A DNA stretch of 64,000 nt from Candidatus Thalassarchaeum betae (GTDB lineage Archaea; Thermoplasmatota; Poseidoniia; Poseidoniales; Thalassarchaeaceae), in contig PSPG01000003.1 in the NCBI GenBank assembly GCA_003193925.1, positions 1-64,000 on the forward strand. The letters are read 5' to 3'. Position 1 is the first letter of the stretch. Every line of letters starts with the position of its first letter. The position numbers and the translations under genes are program-made. Below, piece after piece: positions 8,085-15,852 of this stretch. The notes beneath the pieces are model-generated. The model was not told the origin of the DNA. It ran no database searches and was given only the letters and a program-made list of their open reading frames with translations.

Positions 8085-8130
8085 ACCCCCGAAGGTGAAT
8101 ATAATGGGGGCCTCCGGCCTCCGAATAGCG

Positions 8131-8343
8131 ATGGACGAATGGGACAACGAAGGAGGCACGATTCCCACGCAGGACCGGGATCTCCCCGTCACCGGTAAAC
8201 GGTGCTGCTGCTGTTGCTGCTGCTGTTGCACGGCCATCGAGGGGGATAACCCGCGTCGGCTTCGACTGGTCATCAAGGGCGGTTGGCTGGTCGTGCTCGT
8301 CCTAGCTGCCATCGTCGGGGCCTATTGGCTGGGCGGGCAGTGA
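8131..8343 (+). CDS. Small membrane protein with nine consecutive cysteines
   Basis: A 70-residue protein if started at the ATG 8131 (alternatives: ATG 8104 or GTG 8095). It has an acidic N-terminus, then nine Cys in a row encoded by alternating TGC/TGT (bases about 8203-8229), a polar stretch, and a C-terminal TM helix (GGWLVVLVLAAIVGAYWLG). Poly-Cys runs next to a membrane anchor recall eukaryotic CYSTM modules, but there is no clear homology. The run could bind metal or be modified, or could come from triplet expansion. It lies 11 or more bases after dcyD and may share its transcript. Confidence 0.55.
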   Translation: MDEWDNEGGTIPTQDRDLPVTGKRCCCCCCCCCTAIEGDNPRRLRLVIKGGWLVVLVLAAIVGAYWLGGQ

Positions 8344-8379
8344 ACTCAGGGGGGGGACTGAGAGGTGAGATTCTTGACG

Positions 8380-8418
8380 CTCATGGATCCTAACCCCTGA
8401 GCTTCCGGACTCTCTGAG
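8380..8418 (+). repeat. Cassette-boundary repeat, copy C (inverted)
   Basis: Reads ggatcctaacccctgagcttccgg, the reverse complement of copies A and B with a few changes, and closes the cassette downstream of the Cys9 gene. Its position at the end of the foreign-looking genes suggests an insertion boundary or a recognition site for the enzyme that moved them. Confidence 0.6.
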
Positions 8419-8439
8419 TCACAGAAGATTCACTCTGCA

Positions 8440-8535
8440 TTAGACAGTCCCGCACTCGAGCACCGGTAAGACGTCGTCAGCGTAGCCATCGTTCATCCCG
8501 TAAGTCAGGTGGGCGTCGAGAGTGGGTTGGATCAT
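8440..8535 (-). CDS. Possible 31-residue microORF or gene remnant
   Basis: A frame beginning MIQPTLDAHLTYGMNDGYAD and ending LECGTV. It has balanced, protein-like composition but no recognisable family. It could be the tail of a gene truncated by the nearby cassette. Weak support. Confidence 0.2.
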   Translation of the reverse strand: MIQPTLDAHLTYGMNDGYADDVLPVLECGTV

Positions 8536-8576
8536 TGTGAGTTCAGACGCACGGGTTGACTTCTTTAGGAATGTTT

Positions 8577-8592
8577 CTTAATAATTATTAAG
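8577..8592. promoter_or_regulatory. Perfect 16-bp AT-rich palindrome
   Basis: cttaataattattaag is perfectly self-complementary. It sits just downstream of the nadE stop and upstream of the microORF at 8440-8535. It could be an operator, a bidirectional TATA element or part of a terminator; the sequence does not decide. Confidence 0.35.
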
Positions 8593-8612
8593 CGAAGCGT
8601 GCAAGCCTGATG

Positions 8613-10337
8613 TCACCTCTTCACGGCCAGCGGTTGGCGCCAGCCCTGACCGAAGGCGCGCTCGCTGACGCGAGGTGCGGGCGGCATCTGCCAGCGCTTG
8701 TGCTCACTGGTGTTGAGCTTGTCCTCGACCCACGCCACCGTAGCCTCGTCGTAGCCCTCAGCGGCGATGCTCTCGGGCGAGGCCATGTCTTCGATGAGAG
8801 CGTGTAGAATGGCGTCGAGCGTCGCGTAGGGGGGCAGGCTGTCCTGATCGACCTGGTCTGGGGCGAGTTCGGCTGAGGGTGCCTTAGTCAGGGTAGACTC
8901 GGTGAGTGGGGGCGGGTTGCCCATGGACTCCGCGTCCGTGTTGATGGCGCGGGCCAGATCGTAGACTTGGGTCTTGTAGAGGTCGCCGAGGGGCGCGTAT
9001 CCGCCGTTCATGTCGCCGTAGAGGGTACAGTAGCCGACCGCTAGCTCGGATTTGTTCCCCGTGGCCACCGCCATCGAGCCGCGCGCGTTAGCCGCGCCCA
9101 TCACCAGCATGCCCCGTATGCGCGCCTGCAGATTCTCCGCCGCCACCGGGTCGCCCGAATCGAGCTCCTCTGCCAGAGCCTCCTCCGCCTCGTTGTGAAG
9201 CTCGTTGATCGGTATCGAGAGCATCTCGATGCCAAGAGCCTCCGCGGTTGCCACCGCGTCGTCGATTGAGTGCTGGCTCGAGTGCCTGCTCGGCATCGAC
9301 AGGCCCAACACGTTTGCCGGCCCGACGGCGCGCGCGGCGATCACCGTACACACCGCCGAGTCTATGCCTCCGGACATCCCGAGCACGAGGCTCGTGATGC
9401 CCGATTTGCGGCAGTAGTCACCCAGTCCCGTAGTCACTGCGCTGAGTAGGTCCGTGCCGCTGTCCGGAGCGGCAGGCTCGTCGCCCGGTGCCACCATTTG
9501 GACAGCGCAGCGGCAGTCCGGGTCGCACTCGCCCTCGGGCCACGGCAGCCAACCGGCAGAACTCGGGTCCTCGAGGTCAACCAGCATCACGCCCATGCAC
9601 CAGCCGGGACCCTGCACCACAGTGCCATCGGGCCAAGCGACCAGCGAGCGGCCGTCGAAAATCAGGTCGTCGTTGCCGCCGACCTGGTTGCACAGCGCGA
9701 AGGGGTGGCCGAGCGTGGCTGCGGCGGCTCTGACCAGCGCGGCTCGCTCGCCCTCCTTGGCAAGGTGGTAGGGGCTCGCAGATAGGTTGACGGTAAGCCC
9801 GAGTGGGCCGCCGCCCTGCTGCCAGTCGGCCAGTTGCTCGATTGGGTCGGTGCGGTAGTCGTTAGGCACGTCGCCCACGTGCTGCCAAGCGTCCTCGCAG
9901 ATGGTCACTCCGAGGTGCATCCCGGATGCGCTTGCAAGGCCGGCATCGAGATTCGGCTCGAAGTAGCGGGCCTCGTCGAACACATCGTAGGTCGGCAGCA
10001 GCTGCTTGCGGCAGACGATTTCGCCGCTGCCGCCGGGCCCGACGCGCACCGCGCCGTTGGCCGGTTTGGTGCGCTCGCTGCCCGAGTCAATTGGCGTACC
10101 GACCAGAAGTGGGATAGGAGACTGGACTGCGCTCGCGGCAGCCTGACACCGCTCGACGAAGCCGTCCTCGAGCAGCAGGTCACGGGGCGGATACCCGCAT
10201 ATTGCGAGCTCGCAGGTGCACGCTATCGAAGCCCCGTTGCTGGCCGCCAGAGCGGCTGCGCGCTCTATCTCAGCGGCGTTGGATTCAATGTCCCCAATTG
10301 TGGGGTTGAGTTGCAGCAGCGCCACGATCTCGCCCAT
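8613..10337 (-). CDS. nadE: Glutamine-dependent NAD+ synthetase
   Basis: The last step of NAD synthesis: deamido-NAD, ATP and glutamine give NAD. The N-terminal nitrilase domain (about residues 1-265) has CELAICGYPPRDLL and the nucleophile Cys in ICEDAW, and makes ammonia from glutamine. The C-terminal NadE domain starts near 290, with the ATP pyrophosphatase loop GMSGGIDSA and the GNKSELAVGYCTLYGD segment. 574 aa is the usual two-domain length. Start is the ATG at 10337. Downstream lies the cassette repeat region; upstream is the HMA-DUF4396 gene on the same strand. Confidence 0.95.
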   Translation of the reverse strand: MGEIVALLQLNPTIGDIESNAAEIERAAALAASNGASIACTCELAICGYPPRDLLLEDGFVERCQAAASAVQSPIPLLVGTPIDSGSERTKPANGAVRVGPGGSGEIVCRKQLLPTYDVFDEARYFEPNLDAGLASASGMHLGVTICEDAWQHVGDVPNDYRTDPIEQLADWQQGGGPLGLTVNLSASPYHLAKEGERAALVRAAAATLGHPFALCNQVGGNDDLIFDGRSLVAWPDGTVVQGPGWCMGVMLVDLEDPSSAGWLPWPEGECDPDCRCAVQMVAPGDEPAAPDSGTDLLSAVTTGLGDYCRKSGITSLVLGMSGGIDSAVCTVIAARAVGPANVLGLSMPSRHSSQHSIDDAVATAEALGIEMLSIPINELHNEAEEALAEELDSGDPVAAENLQARIRGMLVMGAANARGSMAVATGNKSELAVGYCTLYGDMNGGYAPLGDLYKTQVYDLARAINTDAESMGNPPPLTESTLTKAPSAELAPDQVDQDSLPPYATLDAILHALIEDMASPESIAAEGYDEATVAWVEDKLNTSEHKRWQMPPAPRVSERAFGQGWRQPLAVKR

Positions 10338-10382
10338 CAGTACTCAGGGGGGAAGGGGGGCATTCAAGGTTGCCGGATGGTT

Positions 10383-11024
10383 TCAGTGGCACGCCGCATC
10401 GTACTTCTTCAGCCGCCAGTAGTTGTAGGGCCAGGGCGTCAGGAAGCCGACGATGAGCATCGGCGGGATGACCCACCATACCAGTTGGGCCCCTCCCATC
10501 AATACAAGGTCGACGCTATTCATCGCCGCTTCCATCGAGAGCATGGAAATCAATGACATTCCGATTGCCACCCGGAATGCCTCATTCAGTGCCATCTGAG
10601 CCGATAGGATGACGGTCTCAAGGGCGATTGAGGTCATGATTCCATTGAACATCGCCAGCCACATAATCATCATCGTGCTCCATCCCGAGTCAGTGAATAC
10701 AAACTGGAAAGCTGCTATGGTTCCGATATCGCCGATGGAGCAGCCGATCAGGCACCATTTGGTGTTGTTCGCAGACTTCCTCCAGACATCGCCGTCGCTC
10801 CAGTTAAAGTCGACGCCTGCGCCGTCGGCGGTGTAGCCAGCGCCGGTGATAGCAGCGACCATCGCGTCTCGGCCCACCCCTGAATGGGATACCACTGCCT
10901 GACCGATCTCGTGGGATACTTCAGCGCTGAGCACCCCGGTCAGCCCCTCAAGAGCGTTCCGGACATTGCCTGAGCATCCCGTGCAGGTCATCCCTCCGAC
11001 CGGGATTGTGACCGTCTCAGACAC
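10383..11024 (-). CDS. HMA-domain / DUF4396 membrane protein
   Basis: 213 residues, GTG start. An N-terminal heavy-metal-associated domain (about 1-70) has the Cu-binding loop GGMTCTGCSGN (C14, C17). Then comes a four-helix membrane domain starting WRKSANNTKWCLIGCSIGD, which matches the DUF4396 pattern, and a His-ended tail (YDAACH). A role in copper handling or delivery is inferred from the HMA domain. A long open frame upstream of the GTG runs antisense through ileS and is not real. It is divergent from ileS with about 100 bases between starts. Confidence 0.75.
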   Translation of the reverse strand: MSETVTIPVGGMTCTGCSGNVRNALEGLTGVLSAEVSHEIGQAVVSHSGVGRDAMVAAITGAGYTADGAGVDFNWSDGDVWRKSANNTKWCLIGCSIGDIGTIAAFQFVFTDSGWSTMMIMWLAMFNGIMTSIALETVILSAQMALNEAFRVAIGMSLISMLSMEAAMNSVDLVLMGGAQLVWWVIPPMLIVGFLTPWPYNYWRLKKYDAACH

Positions 11025-11126
11025 GCCCGGCCGTCCCGACGGGCACTCTTGAATCCTACTAAACGACGAATTCGCCCTGTGGGCGAACGAGGCATCTTCA
11101 ATACAGCGCCGTGGGTCGCCGGCCCG

Positions 11127-14100
11127 ATGGGCGTACCCAAGCCAGCCGGCAGCCTCGACCCGGTCGCCCTTGAGACTGCCTTGATGGAGACATGGGGCGA
11201 AGAGGGGACCTTCGAGGCGACTATCGAGGCGCGCCGAGACGTCGCCAGTCCCTTCACCTTCCTCGAGGGACCGCCCACTGCCAACGGCCGGCCTGGCATC
11301 CACCACGTCATCTCGAGGCTGTTCAAGGACATGGTGTGCCGGTGGAAGACCATGGAGGGGCACGTCGTCGAGCGCATGGGGGGCTGGGACACCCACGGCC
11401 TTCCCGTCGAGATAGAGGTGCAGAAGAAACTCGATCTGATGTCCAACGAGGCCATCGAGGCCTATGGCATGGAGGCGTTCAACGAGAGGTGCAAGGAGAG
11501 CGTCTGGACCTACGAAAAGGCGTGGCGCGAGATGACCGAACGCATGGGCTTCTGGATAGACATGGACGAGCCCTACGTCACGCTGCACGACGAGTACATA
11601 GAATCCGCATGGTGGTCACTCAAGCGGATGTTCGACAAGGGCCTGCTGTTCCGCGGTCACAAGGTCCTGCCCTACTGCCCCCAGACGGGCACCAGCTACT
11701 CCACCCACGAGGTCTCCCTGGGCTACAAGGAGGTGTCCGAGCCGGCCGTCTACATCAAGTTCAGGCTCGTCGATGACGATGCCTCGGTGCTGGCGTGGAC
11801 GACCACGCCGTGGACCCTGCCGGGCAACGTGGGGCTGGCCGTCGGCCCCGATGTCACCTACTGCCGCATCCGCATCGCCGAGCCGCCCGCCGGTGCGTGG
11901 GACGGGCGCGGTGGAGCGGAGGTCGGAGAGGAGTTAATCCTCGCCAAGGACCTGCTCACAGACGTCCTGCGCCACCAGATCGAGGTCATCGGCGAGTTTC
12001 CGGGCTCGCAACTCATCGGCAAGGCCTATCACCCCCTTTTCCCCGACGCGGTCGAGCGAGGCGACTCCGAGAGCGCCTGGACAGTCGTCGCTGCCGACTT
12101 CGTGACCACCACTGACGGGACGGGCGTGGTCCATACCGCAGTGATGTACGGCGAGGAGGACTACAACCTCGGAATGGAGGTCGGCTTCCCGGCTCAGCAC
12201 ACCGTCGGCATCGACGGCGCCTTCGTCGCCGGGACCCATCACCTGCTCGACGGTCGCTACGTCAAGGACTGCGATTCCGACATCATCGACCACCTCGCCG
12301 ACGAGGGCCTGCTCTACCGCGAGCACACCTACACCCATGACTACCCGCACTGCTGGCGCACCGATCACCCGCTGCTGTACTACGCGATGGACAGCTGGTT
12401 CGTCCGCATGACCGCGGTCCGCGATGAGATACTCCAGTACAACTCTGAGGTCGAATGGGCCCCCGAGTGGACCGGTACCAAGCGCATGGGAGAGTGGCTC
12501 TCGAACATCAAGGACTGGGCAATCAGCCGCGAGCGCTACTGGGGCACCCCTATCCCCGTGTGGATCTGTCCGGACTGCGGCCACGAGCACTGCATCGGCA
12601 GCATCGAGGAGATGGTTTCGATGAAGACTGCGGACTCACCGGTGCCGCCCGAACTGCACCGACCTTACGTGGACGACGTCAAGCTGCACTGCCCCTCGAG
12701 CGGCTGCTCGGGCGAGATGGTGCGCGAGCCCTACGTCATGGACTGCTGGTTCGACTCTGGCTGCGCCTCGTTCGCCCAGTGGCACTACCCGTTCGAGAAC
12801 GAGGACAAGTTCGACGGCTCGTTCCCGGTCGACTACATCTGCGAGGCCGTCGACCAGACGCGAGGCTGGTTCTACTCGCTGCTCGCCGTCTCGACAGCGG
12901 TGTTCGACAGCACCTGCTACCACCGCTGCCTCTCACTTGGCCACATCCTAGACAAGGAAGGAAAGAAGATGAGCAAGTCGAAGGGCAACGTCGTCGACTC
13001 GTGGGACCACTTCAACAAGGAGGGCGCTGATTCGATTCGCTGGTACATGACCACGCAGAGCGCGCCGTGGTCTCCCACCAATTTCGACCCCAATGGGGTT
13101 CGACGGTCCTACGCCTCGATGTTCCTCACGCTGTGGAACATCTACCGCTTCCACGCCGACTACGCCGCGCTCGACGGGTTCGATCCCGATGACCAGTCGG
13201 GCTACGTGGCTGTCACAGAGCGCAGCCCGCTCGACCGCTGGGTACTGTCGAGGGCGAGTGCGATGGCCGACGCGTACCACGAGCACTTCGAGTCTTGGGA
13301 CTTCCACAAGGCCGGGCGCGAACTCGAGGACTTCGTCGTCAACGACCTCTCGAACTGGTATGTGCGGCGCTCGCGGCGTCGACTCTGGGACGAGGCGGAC
13401 AGCAGCGACAAGCGGGCCTGCCAGCACACTCTGCACGAGGCCTTGCTGCTGGTCTGCCGGCTGATGGCGCCGATTGCGCCGTTCATGCCTGACAGGATCC
13501 ATCGCGATCTCGTCGGCTCGTCTGTCCATCTGGCCGATTGGCCCGCCGGATCGTCGCTGCTCGAGCGTACCCTACCGCCGCGTGACTACGGACTGGAGCA
13601 GCAGATGGCGCTCGTTCGCACGCTCGCCGAGACCGGGCGTCGGATTCGCGTCGAGGGGGGGCGCCGGCAGAGGCTGCCGTGCCGCTACGGGTGGATCATC
13701 GGAGGGCCTGAGCTTGCCGGCTTCCACGACATCCTCGCAGAGGAGCTGAATGTGGAGAGCCTGATGACAGAGAAGGATCTGGACCGCTTCCAGAGGACTG
13801 CGCTCAAGCCGAACAGGAAGTCGCTGGGCGCCAAGTGCAGATCCGACCTGCCGGCTGTGCTGGCCAAGTTGGGCACCGCCGATCCCGACTCGCTCCTGCT
13901 CGAGATAGAGGCCGGCATCGCGGCGCTCGCAGGCTATCAGATCACGATGGACGACATCGAGGTGCGCCGAGTCGAGAAGGAGGGCTACTCAGCAGCCACT
14001 CTGTCCGACGAAGACTTCGGTGACGTATCCCTGGTGCTCGACATGAGCATCGACGATGAGCTGCAGTCGCGCGGGCTCGCGCGTGACGTCATACGCAGAA

Positions 14101-14315
14101 TCCAGTCGAAGCGTAAGGAGCTCGACCTCGCCGTCGAGGGCACCATCCGGCTGTCTGTCTGGATAGACGGAGGCGAGTTGGCCGAAGACGACTGGGCGCA
14201 CGTGCAGAGCGAGACTAGGGCCGGCACTGCGGTTCTCAACGAAGGTGATGCACCCTCCGAGGCCGACTCGTTCGAGGTCGACGGCATCGAAGTCGCGTTC
14301 ACAATCGCTTCCTGA
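11127..14315 (+). CDS. ileS: Isoleucyl-tRNA synthetase
   Basis: A class I synthetase that charges tRNA-Ile, cytosolic, 1062 aa. The HIGH-type motif is at residues 57-60 (GRPGIHH). The CP1 editing domain includes the threonine-rich TTPWTLPGN and the GTGVVHTAVMYGEEDY segment. KMSKS is near residue 614 (KKMSKSKGN), followed by the helical anticodon-binding domain. A zinc-type Cys set (CPDCGHEHC) lies within CP1. The TTG at 11049 would add 26 residues not seen in the family; the ATG at 11127 is preferred. The A-T-P motif region and the length agree with the archaeal/eukaryotic-like type. Confidence 0.96.
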   Translation: MGVPKPAGSLDPVALETALMETWGEEGTFEATIEARRDVASPFTFLEGPPTANGRPGIHHVISRLFKDMVCRWKTMEGHVVERMGGWDTHGLPVEIEVQKKLDLMSNEAIEAYGMEAFNERCKESVWTYEKAWREMTERMGFWIDMDEPYVTLHDEYIESAWWSLKRMFDKGLLFRGHKVLPYCPQTGTSYSTHEVSLGYKEVSEPAVYIKFRLVDDDASVLAWTTTPWTLPGNVGLAVGPDVTYCRIRIAEPPAGAWDGRGGAEVGEELILAKDLLTDVLRHQIEVIGEFPGSQLIGKAYHPLFPDAVERGDSESAWTVVAADFVTTTDGTGVVHTAVMYGEEDYNLGMEVGFPAQHTVGIDGAFVAGTHHLLDGRYVKDCDSDIIDHLADEGLLYREHTYTHDYPHCWRTDHPLLYYAMDSWFVRMTAVRDEILQYNSEVEWAPEWTGTKRMGEWLSNIKDWAISRERYWGTPIPVWICPDCGHEHCIGSIEEMVSMKTADSPVPPELHRPYVDDVKLHCPSSGCSGEMVREPYVMDCWFDSGCASFAQWHYPFENEDKFDGSFPVDYICEAVDQTRGWFYSLLAVSTAVFDSTCYHRCLSLGHILDKEGKKMSKSKGNVVDSWDHFNKEGADSIRWYMTTQSAPWSPTNFDPNGVRRSYASMFLTLWNIYRFHADYAALDGFDPDDQSGYVAVTERSPLDRWVLSRASAMADAYHEHFESWDFHKAGRELEDFVVNDLSNWYVRRSRRRLWDEADSSDKRACQHTLHEALLLVCRLMAPIAPFMPDRIHRDLVGSSVHLADWPAGSSLLERTLPPRDYGLEQQMALVRTLAETGRRIRVEGGRRQRLPCRYGWIIGGPELAGFHDILAEELNVESLMTEKDLDRFQRTALKPNRKSLGAKCRSDLPAVLAKLGTADPDSLLLEIEAGIAALAGYQITMDDIEVRRVEKEGYSAATLSDEDFGDVSLVLDMSIDDELQSRGLARDVIRRIQSKRKELDLAVEGTIRLSVWIDGGELAEDDWAHVQSETRAGTAVLNEGDAPSEADSFEVDGIEVAFTIAS

Positions 14316-14316
14316 T

Positions 14317-15750
14317 TCAGGCGACGGCGGGGCCGTACCTGACCGGAAGCAGCATCTCGACCCCGAACAGCGGGTCGGGGTCGGTCGAGTCGTGGTAGGC
14401 GATGAACGCCCCGCCGTCAGGCAGGATGCCCATGCTGGCGAAGTCGAACCTGATGTCGTTGCCAGCACCGGAGGTCGAATCGAGGTCGCCCAGCCCGAGG
14501 TGCGTCTTCATGTCGGGCACGAGGCTCTCCGAGTACTCCCTGACGTGCCAGGCGACATCGACGTCGGGGCCCTCAGCGCTCTGGTAGCGCACGTTCAGGA
14601 CGAACAGGTCCTGGGCCCCGTTGGCGTGGAACTCCCACTCCTCGAGCTCGGTCGCGACCGAGGACAGGTTGTAGGTCTGGTTCGTCCAGGTCTCGCCCCC
14701 GTCCCATGAGAGCATGTGCTGGAGCACGGTGCCTGCGGCGGTGACGCAGTGGAGCGCTGTGGAGGAGTCGAAAGAGCAGTACTGCGAAGGCAGGCTGCTG
14801 CCGTTGGCATTGGTCGCAGCCCACCAGCTGAGCGAGGTGTCGAGGTATGCATCCACATCGCCGTCGAAGTAGTCGGGGAAGTACAGGCCGCCCGATGGCA
14901 CCGGGAAGGAGCGCATCTCCTTGTGCGGCTTGGTGTAGTCCCACTCGACGCCGAGCTCGTCGAAGTCGAGGTCGACCTCCATGACGTCAAGGTTCGCGTC
15001 TCGGTCGGGGAAGTCGAAGTTCTGGTAGTTCAGACCGTCAGTGCTGATCTGCCCGCCGCGGTTGGCCACCTGGTGCCAGAAGTTACTGATCACGAGGCTG
15101 GCCCAAGGCCCGCTGCCGTAGATGCTGCTGATCGGTCCGGTCACCTCAACCTGCCAGGACCTGTCGTAGAAGGCCTCCGGGGGCCGGTTGTAGCACCAGC
15201 TCCAGTCCTCGTCCTCGGAGTCGTAGAAGAAGGCGTAGAACTGGTCGGCTCCGCTGGTGCTCGGATACGGGAACCAGCCCATCGCGATGAGGTCCCCGTT
15301 GGTAGCCTGCACAATGCTGCCCTCGCCCAGGCCCTCCTGGCCCGGGAGCGTGGGCTTGGGGAGATAGCAGCCGAACTGCGAGAGGATGGTCGGTCGCCAT
15401 TCCTGCCACGTCATGCCCCTGTCCTCGCTCCAAGTCGGGTACTCGCCGCCGAAGTTGAGGATCCAGCCCTCCTTGGTGGCGGCTAGGTAGTGCTCGCAGC
15501 AGTTGCCGCCGTGCTCGTTGCCGTAGACGGTCCAAGTCGAATTGCCCCAGGTGTCGTTGCTGAACGGATCGCCTACGGTGAAGTTTCGGGGGTCTTCGTA
15601 GGACGATGGTACGTCGATGTAGTGGTATCCGGTATCCCACGGCGTCAGATCCTTGTCTTCGACCTCGCCTCCGCCGAAGCAGCCTGCGAGCGTCATGCTG
15701 CAGACCATCATCACCGCTAGCACTGCCCGCGACGCTCGCGTCGTTGCCAT
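14317..15750 (-). CDS. Secreted lipoprotein with BNR/sialidase-like repeats
   Basis: 477 residues from ATG 15750. The signal peptide ends in a lipobox MTLAGC, so the protein is probably lipid-anchored outside. The mature part has Asp-box-like turns (WSEDRGMTWQEW, SWDGGETWTNQT) spaced as in beta-propellers of the sialidase/BNR group. No catalytic Arg triad is obvious, so it may be a binding protein, not an enzyme. An earlier in-frame start at 15783 adds 11 residues. Convergent with ileS, with a 1-base gap. Confidence 0.6.
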   Translation of the reverse strand: MATTRASRAVLAVMMVCSMTLAGCFGGGEVEDKDLTPWDTGYHYIDVPSSYEDPRNFTVGDPFSNDTWGNSTWTVYGNEHGGNCCEHYLAATKEGWILNFGGEYPTWSEDRGMTWQEWRPTILSQFGCYLPKPTLPGQEGLGEGSIVQATNGDLIAMGWFPYPSTSGADQFYAFFYDSEDEDWSWCYNRPPEAFYDRSWQVEVTGPISSIYGSGPWASLVISNFWHQVANRGGQISTDGLNYQNFDFPDRDANLDVMEVDLDFDELGVEWDYTKPHKEMRSFPVPSGGLYFPDYFDGDVDAYLDTSLSWWAATNANGSSLPSQYCSFDSSTALHCVTAAGTVLQHMLSWDGGETWTNQTYNLSSVATELEEWEFHANGAQDLFVLNVRYQSAEGPDVDVAWHVREYSESLVPDMKTHLGLGDLDSTSGAGNDIRFDFASMGILPDGGAFIAYHDSTDPDPLFGVEMLLPVRYGPAVA

Positions 15751-15852
15751 CACTGGACCCCGTGGCAGGGCCGTATTTCGCACTTCGCACGCGATGCGCC
15801 CTGCGGCGCAGGGCGGTGAGGTTCAAGGCGAGAAGCGCCGCGTGGCGGGGCC

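Noticed and set aside
6161-8418. Possible CRISPR or integron array formed by copies A, B and C.
   Set aside because: Three copies of unequal spacing, one inverted, with full genes between them; no cas genes and no array structure.
8613-8807. Small plus-strand frame at the end of nadE.
   Set aside because: Antisense of the conserved NadE C-terminus.
11025-11588. N-terminal extension of the HMA-DUF4396 frame up to 11588.
   Set aside because: The added part reads Pro/Arg/His-rich shadow antisense to ileS; the domain starts right after the GTG at 11024.
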